64,000 nucleotides of DNA from JBDREC01 sp043820105 [NCBI: Pseudomonadota bacterium] (GTDB lineage Bacteria; Bdellovibrionota_F; JAHFAK01), in the NCBI GenBank assembly GCA_043820105.1, contig JBDREC010000065.1, forward strand, positions 49,969 to 113,968, written 5' to 3'. Below the pieces are notes generated by a model. The model saw nothing but the letters and a program-made list of their open reading frames with translations, had not been told where the DNA came from and ran no database searches. The position numbers and the translations under genes are program-made. This document shows positions 36,040 to 45,798 of the stretch, piece after piece (positions within the stretch are counted from its first letter, which is position 1; each line of letters begins with the position of its first letter).

Positions 36040-36534
36040 ATGGCAGAAACAAAAAAAGACTTTACCTACAAATTGTGGAGATATGATGGGGCTCAGGGTG
36101 AACTTATTCCACTGCTACAATCAGCTCAAGAACATTATGGCTATATTCCTAGAAAAGCCATAAAATATATTTCTGAAGTTACAAAAGTACCTGAATCAAA
36201 AATTTATGGAGTTATTACTTTTTATAGTCAGTTTAGACTATCTCCAATGGGTAAAAATATTATTAGACTTTGCACAGGCACAGCATGTCACGTTGCTGGA
36301 GCTAAGTTTCTCAAAGATGTAATTCAAGATGAGCTGGGCATTGAAGAAAATGAAACAAGCGAAGATGGGTTGTTTACACTATTTACTGTAGCATGTATTG
36401 GTTGCTGCTCTTTGGCTCCAGTAATGATGGTAAATGATGATACCCATGGAAAGCTTACTCCAGCATTAACAAGAAAAATTCTAAAAAAAATAAAAAGAGA
36501 AGCAAAAAACAAAGAATTAGCAAAATCAGCATAA
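36040..36534 (+). CDS. NuoE-like 2Fe-2S subunit (NADH/NADP-reducing hydrogenase or formate dehydrogenase type)
   Basis: 164 residues, thioredoxin-like 2Fe-2S protein of the NuoE/HndA/HydC family. The N-terminal helical part has LLQSAQEHYGYIPRKAIKYI. The cluster cysteines are in CTGTACHVAGA and CIGCCSLAPVMMV. It carries electrons next to the flavin subunit. AAAGGA precedes the ATG. It is first of three genes (E, F, G-fusion) with 26-bp and 7-bp gaps, clearly one operon. Confidence 0.88.
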   Translation: MAETKKDFTYKLWRYDGAQGELIPLLQSAQEHYGYIPRKAIKYISEVTKVPESKIYGVITFYSQFRLSPMGKNIIRLCTGTACHVAGAKFLKDVIQDELGIEENETSEDGLFTLFTVACIGCCSLAPVMMVNDDTHGKLTPALTRKILKKIKREAKNKELAKSA

Positions 36535-36560
36535 TTTTTTATAAAAAGGAAAGAAAACTC

Positions 36561-38342
36561 ATGTACAAAATTAAAGTTGGATTAGGAACATGTGGCTTAT
36601 CAGCAGGAGCCAAGCCAGTATTAGATACTTTAAATAATTTATGCCATGAAAACCCAAGCAAAGCAGAAACAATGATAACTGGTTGTATTGGCATGTGCTA
36701 TAAAGAACCTCTAATAGAAGTGTTCGATGATAAACAACGGGTTATTTACGGTGATGTGACTAAAGAAAAAGCCGAAGAAATCTTTGCAAGTCATATTCTT
36801 AATCAAGAAATAAAAGAAGATTATGTTATTTTAAGGCAAAACTTAGAAAACAATATAACAGAAGGTTCTGAAATAAACTTTATTGGCCCTCAAAAAAGAA
36901 TTGTATTAAGAAATGCTGGAATTATAAATCCTGAAGCAATTGAAGAATATGAAGCTAAAGATGGTTATAAAGCATGTGAAAAAGCCTTAACAAAAATGAC
37001 AGCAGAAGAAATCATTGAAGAAGTTAAGGAATCAGGCTTAAGAGGCCGTGGAGGCGCAGGCTTTCCAACAGGTTTAAAATGGAGTTTTGCCGCGAAAAAT
37101 CATAATGACACAAAATATGTTGTCTGTAATGCTGATGAAGGCGATCCTGGAGCCTTTATGGACCGGTCAGTGCTTGAAGGTGATCCACATTCAGTAATTG
37201 AAGGAATGATCATCTGTGCAAAAGCAATTGGAGCAAACTTTGGTTATATTTACTGTAGAGCTGAATACCCCCTTGCAATTAAACGACTTACAATAGCAAT
37301 TGACGCAGCAAAAGAAAAAGGCTATCTTGGTGAAAATATTTTTAACTCGGGTTTTAATTTTAATTTAAAAATAAAACAAGGGGCCGGAGCTTTTGTTTGT
37401 GGAGAAGAAACAGCGCTTTTTGCATCAATAGAAGGTGAAAGAGGAATGCCAAGAATCAGACCTCCTTTCCCTGCTGAAAAAGGACTTTTTGCAAAACCAA
37501 CTAACAATAACAATGTTGAAACCTTTGCCAATATCCCCTGGATTCTACACAATGGTGCTAGTGCCTATAAAAGTTTTGGAACAGAAAAATCAGCTGGCAC
37601 CAAAGTCTTTGCCCTTGCAGGCAATATTAAAAAAGGAGGCCTCGCAGAAGTTCCAATGGGACTAACTATCAAAGAATTAGTTTTTAATATTGGTGGTGGT
37701 ATAAAAGCGGACAAAGAATTTAAAGCTGTTCAAATGGGCGGGCCATCAGGTGGTTGTATTCCAAAAGAACTTAGCGATACACCCGTAGACTTTGAACACA
37801 TCCCTGAAACCGGTGCTATTATGGGGTCTGGTGGCATGGTTGTAATGGATGAAACAACTTGCATGGTTGATATTGCTAGATTCTTTTTAGATTTCACCCA
37901 AAATGAATCATGTGGAAAGTGCACCTTCTGTAGAATCGGAACCCTTAGAATGCTTGAAATACTTGAGAGAATAACGAAGGGAGAAGGAGTTCCCCAGGAC
38001 CTTGATAAACTACAAACACTCTCTCATCAAATCAAAGAATCAAGCTTATGCGGTCTAGGTCAAACAGCGCCAAACCCTGTCCTTACTACGATGAAATATT
38101 TTAGAAATGAATATGAAGCACATATAAATGAAAAGAAATGTCCAGCAAAGTCTTGTGCTTTATTAGTTACATATAATGTAAATGCTGAAACATGTACAGG
38201 CTGTACCTTATGCAAAAAAGCATGCCCTGTTGAAGCAATCACAGGTAATCCAAAAGAACTACATGTGATTGACCATAATAAATGTGTAAAATGTGGAAAA
38301 TGTATTTCTTCATGTAATTTTAACGCCATTTATAAGGACTAG
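36561..38342 (+). CDS. NuoF-like flavoprotein with C-terminal 2[4Fe-4S] ferredoxin (HydB/HndC type)
   Basis: 593 residues. A short N-terminal thioredoxin-like ferredoxin part (CGLSAGAK..., CIGMC) is followed by the NuoF core with the NADH/FMN loops [30 protein letters not shown] and [13 protein letters not shown]. The N3 cluster motif is [13 protein letters not shown]. An added ferredoxin at the end has [12 protein letters not shown] and [11 protein letters not shown]. That tail marks the soluble hydrogenase/formate-dehydrogenase type rather than complex I. It binds NAD(P)H and FMN and is the likely site of flavin-based chemistry. AAAGGAAAG lies upstream. Confidence 0.92.
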   Translation: MYKIKVGLGTCGLSAGAKPVLDTLNNLCHENPSKAETMITGCIGMCYKEPLIEVFDDKQRVIYGDVTKEKAEEIFASHILNQEIKEDYVILRQNLENNITEGSEINFIGPQKRIVLRNAGIINPEAIEEYEAKDGYKACEKALTKMTAEEIIEEVKESGLRGRGGAGFPTGLKWSFAAKNHNDTKYVVCNADEGDPGAFMDRSVLEGDPHSVIEGMIICAKAIGANFGYIYCRAEYPLAIKRLTIAIDAAKEKGYLGENIFNSGFNFNLKIKQGAGAFVCGEETALFASIEGERGMPRIRPPFPAEKGLFAKPTNNNNVETFANIPWILHNGASAYKSFGTEKSAGTKVFALAGNIKKGGLAEVPMGLTIKELVFNIGGGIKADKEFKAVQMGGPSGGCIPKELSDTPVDFEHIPETGAIMGSGGMVVMDETTCMVDIARFFLDFTQNESCGKCTFCRIGTLRMLEILERITKGEGVPQDLDKLQTLSHQIKESSLCGLGQTAPNPVLTTMKYFRNEYEAHINEKKCPAKSCALLVTYNVNAETCTGCTLCKKACPVEAITGNPKELHVIDHNKCVKCGKCISSCNFNAIYKD

Positions 38343-38349
38343 AGATAAA

Positions 38350-41300
38350 ATGAACAAAATAACTTTAAAAATTAATGGAAAAGATTATAGTGCAAACCCT
38401 GGGTCAACAGTACTTGATGTAGTAGAGAAATATAAAATCGACACTATCCCTACTCTTTGCCATTCTAAAGATTTAGCGCCTTATGGATCTTGCTTTGTAT
38501 GTGTTGTTGAGCAAAAGGGAAAAGTAAACCTCGTTCCAAGCTGTGCCACACCAATCTTTGAAGGAATGGAAATTCAAACAAAAAGCGAAAAAGTAATTGA
38601 AGCTAGAAAAAATGCTTTAGAACTTTTATTTTCAAATCATTATGCTGACTGCTTATCTCCCTGTAAGCAAGCTTGCCCAGCAGGTGTTGATGTTCAGGGT
38701 TACATTGCTCTCTCTGCAATGGGAGAATACCAAAAAGCAGCAGATTTAATTCGAGAGACAAATCCATTACCTGCTGTTTGTGGTAGAGTTTGTGTTAGAA
38801 AATGTGAAGAAAAATGCAGAAGAATTGATGTTGATTCATCAGTTGCAATTAACAATATTAAACGATTTATTACTGATTCTGAAAATGCTTACACTACTTT
38901 AGTCAAATGCGAAAAAGCAAAAGGCAAATCAATCGGCATTATTGGCGCAGGCCCCGCTGGATTAACTTGTGCCTGGTTTCTGGGAAAAAAAGGTTATGAT
39001 CCTGTAATCTACGAGGCAATGCCAAAATCAGGAGGTATGCTCAGATATGGAATTCCTGAATACAGATTAACAGATGAAACTCTTGATAAAGAAACAGATT
39101 ATATATGCCAGGCAGGTGTAGAAATTAAGTATAATATTAAAGTTGGTAAAGACATCCCCTTTAATGATATCAAAAAAGCTCATGATGCCTGCTTTATTGC
39201 AACAGGTGCTTGGGCTGGAAATAAAATGAGCGTTGATGGTGAAGAAGATACTGATGGGGTCGTTAAGGGCGCTCCCTGGCTTGTCAAAATGGTTGAAACC
39301 AAGGAAAAACTTAACGGAACAATTGTTGTAGTTGGCGGTGGAAACACAGCAATGGATGCTGCCCGAACATCACTACGCCTGGGAGCAGACAAAGTCATTA
39401 TTCTTTACAGAAGAAAAATCGAGCAAATGCCAGCAGATCCTATGGAAATTCATGCATGCAAAGAAGAAGGCATCGAAATTTATGAACTTGCAGCTCCAGT
39501 CAGTATCGTTAAAAACGACAAAAATAAATTATTAGCTCTAAAATGTATAAGAATGAAACTGGGTGAACCGGATGCATCAGGAAGAAGAAGACCTGTACCA
39601 CAAGATGGCTCTGAATTTGAACTTCCATGCAATCTAGCAATTTCAGCTATTGGCCAGAGTCCATTAATTGCAGACTTATTCAAAGGTGCAGTAGATGCCC
39701 CAAGTCTTTCTAAATGGGACACTTTTAATATTGATACAAATACAATGGCCACAAATTTAGAAGGAGTTTTTGCAGGCGGTGATGGTGCTGATGATGGACC
39801 GACAGTAGTTATTGATGCTATTCGAGACGGACAAATCGCAGCTAAATCAATTGATGAATATTTATCAAATGAAAAAGCTTGTTCTAAACCATTTGGAGTT
39901 AACAAAGAATTCTGGTCAAAGCCAGGACAAAATGAGCTTGGAAATATTCCAGAATCACCTAGACATGAAGTGCATGAAATTAAAGTTCAAGAAAGACATC
40001 ATAACTTCAAAGAAGTAGCAACTGGCTTTGAATATGAAGATAATATCCATGAATGCAAAAGATGTTTATCTTGCGGTTGTTTAAGGTTTTCAGACTGTAA
40101 GCTTAGACTCTACGCCCAGGATTATGGTATTGATATGAACAAATATGCCGGCCATGTCAGAAAACATAAAGTCGACGACAGCCACCCTTATATAAGTTAT
40201 GATCCGAACAAATGCGTTTTATGTGCAAAATGTATAAGGACCTGTGATAATATATTACCAATTTCAGCCCTTGGCCTCGTAGGTCGTGGCTTTAAAACTG
40301 AAGCCCGACCCGCAATGAATGACCCTTTAGTAAAAACAAATTGCATCTCTTGCGGAAACTGCGTTACAGCATGCCCAACTGGAGCGCTTACCGTTAAATA
40401 CCCATTTCCTGGAAGAGCTGATTTAAAGGTTGATAAAATTGATACACACTGTGGTTTTTGTTCCATTGGCTGCCCTATCACAGTAAATAAAATTTCAAAT
40501 GACAATTATTATATAACAGCAAGACAGGATAAAGAAAACTACTTGTGCAAGTTTGGTAGATTTGGATATGAATTATTTATAAAATCTGATAGAACAATGA
40601 ATCCTCAGATGAGAGTTGGAAATGAGATCAGGGAAATCTCCTGGGAAAAAGCTTTTGAAAACACAAGCAAAATGTTTAAACAAGTTATTACCGAACATGG
40701 CAATGATTCTGTTGCTGTTTTTGTTAGCCCTGAACTCACAACAGAAGAAATGTTTCTAGCTTCACAGATCGCAAGAAAAGGCTTCAAAACCAATAATATC
40801 ATTTCCCTACCCATTCTTGAGACAAAACAAGCCTCTGGTGTGCTTGATGATTCATTTGGCTTTACAGCATCAACTGCAAATATTGACTGCATAAAAGAAA
40901 GTGATTTGATAATTTGCATAAATACAAATACTCAAGATGAAAACTTGATTTTAAGCAAAGACATTGTTCAAAAAGTAAAATCAGGTGAAGCAAATCTAAT
41001 CGTTGCGAATTCTTCTATAGATAGCTTAGATAATTTATCAACTCTTTCCATTAAGCCCTTTAGAGGCAGAACATCTCATCTAATTAAAGGCATCATGCAA
41101 ACACTCATTGATGATGAAACTATAAATAGAGAAACTCTTAAAAATAGCTTTGAAAATAGTGATAATTTTATGAATCAGGTTTTCAAACTAGATCCAGCAA
41201 CAATTAGTGATCTTTGTGGGATTGAAGAGTCTGATATTATAAGATTTTCTGATCTTATTAAAAAAGCTGAAAACATAACATTTGTATTATCACCAGACAG

Positions 41301-42054
41301 GCAAAGAGACCAATCACCAAATGATTTGCCAACTCTAGCTAACTTAATATTATTATTAAAAGCAGCTTCAAAGAATGCAAACTTGCTACTTCCGTGGTTT
41401 TCATCAAATGCACCTTCTTTGGAAATAGCTGGTTGTGATCCTGTTTTTGAGCCTGGTAAAAAACTGAGTGCTCTTGAAAGCAACACAAAAACAAGAGCTG
41501 ACATTGGAAAACTTATCGAAGAAAATGGCATTAAAGCAGCCTTAATCTTAGGTGAAGATCCCCTAAGAAATGACAAGTTAGCTACTTCTTTTTATGGACT
41601 AGAACTAATGGTAACTTGTGATTGGACAAATACAGAAACTTATAGTTTATCTCATATTCAAATTCCATTTGGCACCTATCTTGAAAATTCTGGTACCAGA
41701 ATTTCTTTTGATGGCACACCTCATAAATTTAATAAAACTACTTCTTCTCCTTCTGGCAAAGAAAACTGGGAAATATTAAATGAGCTTTCACTTGCACTTG
41801 GGGTAAAAGAATCCTACTCTTCTATTGATGAAATTACTAGTAAGCTTGAAAAAGCCATTTTTGAAAACAATAAAGATTTTTATAATTTTTATTTTAATAA
41901 AGATAAGAATAAAAATTGGGATGGGAAAGGCAAGCTAGCACACATGGACCAAAGCCCCAAAGCTATTAGAATTTCTCAAGCCATGAGTGAAATGGACCAT
42001 TATAAGTGGACTATTCAAGATGTTGGAATAGAAGATTTCAAGGTCCATAAATAA
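38350..42054 (+). CDS. NuoG-like iron-sulfur protein with inserted GltD-type NAD(P)H/FAD oxidoreductase
   Basis: 1234 residues. Order: N-terminal 2Fe-2S domain (TLCHSKDL, GSCFVC; about 1-90). Then a GltD/NfnB-type module (about 100-520) with CKQACPAG, CGRVC...CEEKC, an FAD loop IGIIGAGPAGLTCAW and an NAD(P) loop VVVGGGNTAMDAART. Then CKRCLSCGC and two 4Fe-4S ferredoxin motifs (CVLCAKCIRTC, CISCGNCVTACP). Then a molybdopterin-oxidoreductase-like half (CGFCSIGCP...LCKFGRFG onward). The Cys/Sec that holds Mo in formate dehydrogenases is missing, and so is the C-terminal dinucleotide-binding domain, so this half is structural as in NuoG. The ATG at 38350 follows the NuoF stop by 7 bp; an upstream in-frame start lies inside nuoF. 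Two flavin sites in one complex suggest electron confurcation or NAD(H)/NADP(H) exchange (inference). Confidence 0.85.
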   Translation: MNKITLKINGKDYSANPGSTVLDVVEKYKIDTIPTLCHSKDLAPYGSCFVCVVEQKGKVNLVPSCATPIFEGMEIQTKSEKVIEARKNALELLFSNHYADCLSPCKQACPAGVDVQGYIALSAMGEYQKAADLIRETNPLPAVCGRVCVRKCEEKCRRIDVDSSVAINNIKRFITDSENAYTTLVKCEKAKGKSIGIIGAGPAGLTCAWFLGKKGYDPVIYEAMPKSGGMLRYGIPEYRLTDETLDKETDYICQAGVEIKYNIKVGKDIPFNDIKKAHDACFIATGAWAGNKMSVDGEEDTDGVVKGAPWLVKMVETKEKLNGTIVVVGGGNTAMDAARTSLRLGADKVIILYRRKIEQMPADPMEIHACKEEGIEIYELAAPVSIVKNDKNKLLALKCIRMKLGEPDASGRRRPVPQDGSEFELPCNLAISAIGQSPLIADLFKGAVDAPSLSKWDTFNIDTNTMATNLEGVFAGGDGADDGPTVVIDAIRDGQIAAKSIDEYLSNEKACSKPFGVNKEFWSKPGQNELGNIPESPRHEVHEIKVQERHHNFKEVATGFEYEDNIHECKRCLSCGCLRFSDCKLRLYAQDYGIDMNKYAGHVRKHKVDDSHPYISYDPNKCVLCAKCIRTCDNILPISALGLVGRGFKTEARPAMNDPLVKTNCISCGNCVTACPTGALTVKYPFPGRADLKVDKIDTHCGFCSIGCPITVNKISNDNYYITARQDKENYLCKFGRFGYELFIKSDRTMNPQMRVGNEIREISWEKAFENTSKMFKQVITEHGNDSVAVFVSPELTTEEMFLASQIARKGFKTNNIISLPILETKQASGVLDDSFGFTASTANIDCIKESDLIICINTNTQDENLILSKDIVQKVKSGEANLIVANSSIDSLDNLSTLSIKPFRGRTSHLIKGIMQTLIDDETINRETLKNSFENSDNFMNQVFKLDPATISDLCGIEESDIIRFSDLIKKAENITFVLSPDRQRDQSPNDLPTLANLILLLKAASKNANLLLPWFSSNAPSLEIAGCDPVFEPGKKLSALESNTKTRADIGKLIEENGIKAALILGEDPLRNDKLATSFYGLELMVTCDWTNTETYSLSHIQIPFGTYLENSGTRISFDGTPHKFNKTTSSPSGKENWEILNELSLALGVKESYSSIDEITSKLEKAIFENNKDFYNFYFNKDKNKNWDGKGKLAHMDQSPKAIRISQAMSEMDHYKWTIQDVGIEDFKVHK

Positions 42055-42135
42055 TATTTAGTTTTTCCTTAACTTTTTGCTTATCCCAGTTTAAATTTCT
42101 ATTACATTTTTATTCTTTTTTTGAAAGGTCTTATT

Positions 42136-44112
42136 ATGCTTGAAAAACTGATAGATATTTCTCAAATTATTGAATCTGTATTTGAATTAGTTCTCGTTGT
42201 TGATGAAAATGAGAAAATCATCCATGCAAGTCCTTTGCTAATTAATGAAAGCAAAATTCATGCAGATAAAATTATTAATAAAAGTTTAGATTATGTTTTA
42301 ACAGATAATTCATACCTATTATTTAAATCAGCAATTAAAAACTTTTCCCCAAGGATAAGACCCAAGGTACTTTTTTCTGTAAAAGACTTTCAAAGAAAAC
42401 AGGTTCCAATGCAAACATCTAAAGTAAGCTTAAAATCTGGTGAAACGTATTTTTTATTTCACGGCATGATAGCATCTGATTTAAAGGTTATCAGAGAAAG
42501 AGACCAAAAAGAGCGAATTAAAGAACTATCCTGTATATATGCAGTAGCTGAATGGATAAAGATTTCAACATCAATTGAAGAATTTTTTACCAAACTTCCA
42601 ACATTTCTTTCAAGGGGGATGATGTATCCTGAGCATGCAATAGTTTATTCTACCTATAAAGACATGGTATTTGGACAAGACCCAGGAGAGCATTATATAA
42701 AATCTGAATTAATAGTAAATGATAAAACTGTAGGTGAAATTAGAGTTGGCTATATTGATAGTAGATCTGGTTTTTTGAATGAAGAGCAAAAAATGATTGA
42801 TGAAATCGCTCGTTATTTAAATACAGCCCTTGAACGTAAAATTTTCTCACAAGAACTAAAAATGAAAGAAGATGAGCTTAATGAATTTGAAGCTAAGATG
42901 CTTTCTATTCAAAAGAAAATACACAAAAAATCCTCTGCCCTTGAAGATGAAAAAAAGAAATTAAAAACAATCAACTCATATTTTGATAAAATTATTGGAG
43001 AATGGGAAGATACGACAGCTCATTTAGACACAATCTTCAAAGCTATTCCAGACAGCGTGGCAATTATTGATAGTGACAGAAATATTATCATGACCAACAG
43101 AAAAGATGCAAAGCCTGGAGACAAATGCTATAAAACATTTTTTGGTCCTGGAACAATTTGTCCCAACTGTAGATTATCTCAAGTCTTGAATACAAAAACT
43201 CCAATAAGGTTAAATATTGAAATTGATGATAAGTTCTATGAAGTGCAGTCACTGCCTATTTTAAATGACAAAAATGAAGTTCAGGGAATTCTCGAATTTT
43301 ATAGAGATATTACTAATGAAAAAAACATGGAAAAACAGCTAAGACAAGCAGATAAGCTTACTTCTTTAGGTCAATTAATCAGCGGCATTGGTCATGAAAT
43401 AAATAACCCCAATCAATTTATAAGAGGTAATGTTAAAATTTTAAAACAATCTCTTTTAGATTTACTTCCAATAGTTGATAGTCATTATAAAAGCAATCCT
43501 GATTTAAAGATCGCTCGCTTAAAATATGACTTTTTCAGAGAAAACATTTTAACTCTTGTGGATGATATGCAAACGGGTTCTGAAAGAATAAAATCCATTG
43601 TTGAAGGATTAAAGCGCTTTGCAAGAAAAGATGAAGGTGAATTAATTGATCAGGTGGATGTAAATAATATTATTCATGAAAGCTCACGCTTAACACATAA
43701 TCAAGTCCATAAATACGCTGATATTACATTATGCCTTGACCCATCATTGCCAACATTTACAGGCAATTCGCAGAAAATTGAGCAAGTATTAATTAACTTA
43801 ATAATCAATGCTTCCCATGCCATGGTTGAAGGCAGACGCGGAAAAATAGAATTAGTATCTAGATATGAAGCTGACAATTTAATCATTGAAGTTAAAGATA
43901 ATGGCAAGGGCATGACACCCAAAACAATGGAAATGATTTTTGATCCATTCTTTACAACAAAAAGAGCCACTGGTGGAACAGGACTTGGTTTGTCAATTGC
44001 ATATAAAATCATTGAAGAACATAAAGGTAAAATTGAAGTCTCAAGCAAAATAGATATTGGCACTACTTTTAAAATAACAATTAAGCTTCCAAAAAAGGAG
44101 ATAACTCAATGA
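42136..44112 (+). CDS. PAS/GAF sensor histidine kinase
   Basis: 658 residues, soluble. An N-terminal PAS (about 1-115) is followed by a GAF-like segment (about 125-240), a coiled coil and a second PAS (about 290-400). The second PAS holds cysteines (DKCYKTFF, ICPNC) that could bind metal or sense redox. HisKA has H420 in GHEINNPN, and the HATPase boxes are NLIINASHAM, DNGKGM, FFTTK and GGTGLGLS. The ATG at 42136 has GAAAGG seven bases upstream (a TTG start at 42121 is less likely). It overlaps the next regulator gene by 4 bp, so they form a two-component pair beside the oxidoreductase operon. Confidence 0.88.
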   Translation: MLEKLIDISQIIESVFELVLVVDENEKIIHASPLLINESKIHADKIINKSLDYVLTDNSYLLFKSAIKNFSPRIRPKVLFSVKDFQRKQVPMQTSKVSLKSGETYFLFHGMIASDLKVIRERDQKERIKELSCIYAVAEWIKISTSIEEFFTKLPTFLSRGMMYPEHAIVYSTYKDMVFGQDPGEHYIKSELIVNDKTVGEIRVGYIDSRSGFLNEEQKMIDEIARYLNTALERKIFSQELKMKEDELNEFEAKMLSIQKKIHKKSSALEDEKKKLKTINSYFDKIIGEWEDTTAHLDTIFKAIPDSVAIIDSDRNIIMTNRKDAKPGDKCYKTFFGPGTICPNCRLSQVLNTKTPIRLNIEIDDKFYEVQSLPILNDKNEVQGILEFYRDITNEKNMEKQLRQADKLTSLGQLISGIGHEINNPNQFIRGNVKILKQSLLDLLPIVDSHYKSNPDLKIARLKYDFFRENILTLVDDMQTGSERIKSIVEGLKRFARKDEGELIDQVDVNNIIHESSRLTHNQVHKYADITLCLDPSLPTFTGNSQKIEQVLINLIINASHAMVEGRRGKIELVSRYEADNLIIEVKDNGKGMTPKTMEMIFDPFFTTKRATGGTGLGLSIAYKIIEEHKGKIEVSSKIDIGTTFKITIKLPKKEITQ

Positions 44113-45329
44113 CTAGTGAAAACAATATAAAGCAAATCCTAGTCGTAGATGATGATGTAGCAGTTACAAATTATCTCATGGTTTTTCTTATGCAGACAGA
44201 AATTTATGAACCTACAATAATCAATGACCCTTTGATAGTTGAAGAAACTCTTAAAAACCATTCATTTTCTGCCATCTTGCTTGATATGGATATGCCTGGA
44301 ATAAGTGGAACTGATGTTTTAAAACTTTTAAAACAAAAAAACATTAAAACACCTGTTATAATCTTATCTGGTGTAAATGATGTTGAACTAGCTGTTGGGG
44401 CCTTAAAGCTTGGAGCCTTTGATTATTTAACAAAACCTGTAGAGGATGAGTATTTATTAGAAGTACTTGAATCAGCAATTGCTCATAAGCAAACCACAAG
44501 ATCAATTTCTCACCTTCCAAGTAAACCCAAAAAAGAAGACCTTGTTCACAAGGAGATCTTTGAAAAATTCCCTTCTAAGGATCCTCAAATGATAAGAGTT
44601 TTTCATGAAATTGAAAAAATGGCTCTTGGTGATTTGTCTATTTTTATTTGGGGAGAAAATGGTTCAGGAAAAGAAGCTATAGCAAAAACCATCCACAAGG
44701 TTAGTCCAAGAAAAGCCAAACCCTTTATCGCTATTGATGCTTCAGCTATTGAGCAGGCTGAATTCGCAGAGAAATTTTTTGGAAAAACTGCTGACTGGGA
44801 AGGAAAACATGACTATATTCCAGGTTTTTTAGAAAAAGCCTCTGAAGGAACTTTGTTTATTGATAGAGTAAATCACCTCTCAAAGCCTATTCAAAGGCGA
44901 ATTTTAAGAGTACTTCAAAAAAATGAATATTATAGAGAAGGCTCTACGGAAATCATCGTAATTAACATTCGTTTAATAGTAGCTTCACAAGTTGATTTAA
45001 GACAAGAAGAACACAAAGATAAATTTTCTCAAGATTTATTATACCATCTTTTAATAAATTCAATTCACTTACCCTCATTGAGAGATCGAAAAGTCGATAT
45101 TCCTGTTTTAGCCGAGCACTTCTTAATGATTTACAATGAAAGGTTTAAAAAAGAAGTAAAAGGTTTTGATGAAGAATTTATTAATTTATTAAAAAGCTAT
45201 GACTTCCCAAATAATGTTAAGGAACTGAAGGTTATTATAGCTTCAGCTGTTTCAAGTACAAATGACAAAATCATCACTCTTGAGTCAATTTCTGAACAAG
45301 TGAAAAACATGATTTTAAATGAAAGTTGA
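44109..45329 (+). CDS. Response regulator with a degenerate NtrC-type AAA+ domain, no HTH
   Basis: 406 residues. Receiver domain 1-125 (DDD near 14-16, phospho-acceptor D59, KPVED). The AAA+ domain of NtrC type has an intact Walker A (GENGSGKE, from residue 182). But Walker B is LFIDRVNHL with Arg where the catalytic Glu should be, the GAFTGA loop that touches sigma-54 is absent, and the Arg-finger area reads DLLYHLL. The LPSLRDRKVDI motif is kept. The protein stops after the AAA+ lid with no Fis-type DNA-binding domain. So it is very unlikely to be a sigma-54 activator. GGAG precedes the ATG, which overlaps the kinase stop. Confidence 0.85.
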   Translation: MTSENNIKQILVVDDDVAVTNYLMVFLMQTEIYEPTIINDPLIVEETLKNHSFSAILLDMDMPGISGTDVLKLLKQKNIKTPVIILSGVNDVELAVGALKLGAFDYLTKPVEDEYLLEVLESAIAHKQTTRSISHLPSKPKKEDLVHKEIFEKFPSKDPQMIRVFHEIEKMALGDLSIFIWGENGSGKEAIAKTIHKVSPRKAKPFIAIDASAIEQAEFAEKFFGKTADWEGKHDYIPGFLEKASEGTLFIDRVNHLSKPIQRRILRVLQKNEYYREGSTEIIVINIRLIVASQVDLRQEEHKDKFSQDLLYHLLINSIHLPSLRDRKVDIPVLAEHFLMIYNERFKKEVKGFDEEFINLLKSYDFPNNVKELKVIIASAVSSTNDKIITLESISEQVKNMILNES

Positions 45330-45365
45330 AAACAAATACGCCATTGCTTTGGGATGTTTGAATTT

Positions 45366-45659
45366 TTATTCGCCGGAATTACCCGTATTGCAGCCATTGC
45401 TTGCAAAATTTCCAGTAAACCAGCATCCAAATCCATAATAGGCATAGGATTCACCAGAGCTACATGAACCATTAGTAACACCGGAACCATTTCGACAGCG
45501 ATATTAGGCTGTATTACTTGATCCACCTGAACAAACATCGCCTCCACTACCACCATTATCACACTCAAATGAACCACTCTGTAGTGAAGCTGATGATCCT
45601 GCATTACACTGACCACTTGAATTATCTAAACCATACAGTGAAGGTTTTAAATATCTCAT
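45366..45659 (-). pseudogene. Cys/Gly-rich repeat peptide gene with an in-frame TAA (RiPP precursor-like)
   Basis: The ATG at 45659 has an ideal ribosome site (GAGGAG, six bases before). The frame runs 51 codons (45504-45659) to a TAA, then continues in the same frame for 45 more codons to a second TAA (45366-45368). Both halves carry one pattern: a start MRYLKPSLYGLDNSSG, then seven cysteines, six of which head C-x-x-G units (CNAG, CDNG, CSGG before the stop; CRNG, CSSG, CNTG after). Continuity of the pattern across the stop shows one ancestral gene of about 97 residues. The leader-like start and repeated Cys/Gly/Ser core recall ribosomally made, modified peptides, but no maturase is nearby. 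Confidence 0.6.
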
Positions 45660-45798
45660 TAATTTCTCCTCTATTTTATTCATGTTAAAGAATAATATTT
45701 ATCAGATTTTTTTCAAGAAATAAAAAACTAAATTAAAAAACAGTAAAAAGGACATATTCGCTCCTTTATTCTAAATAAATTCTAATTTTAAATTTTAA

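Noticed and set aside
38350-42054. Annotation as a formate dehydrogenase catalytic subunit
   Set aside because: The Mo-coordinating Cys/Sec position and the C-terminal molybdopterin dinucleotide domain are missing.
44109-45329. Annotation as a standard sigma-54-dependent response regulator
   Set aside because: No GAFTGA loop, altered Walker B and no DNA-binding domain.
45197-45616. 139-codon minus-strand frame over the Cys-rich peptide gene
   Set aside because: Wrong frame relative to the ribosome site at 45659; it overlaps the end of the response regulator and has low-complexity Met/Val/Gln content.
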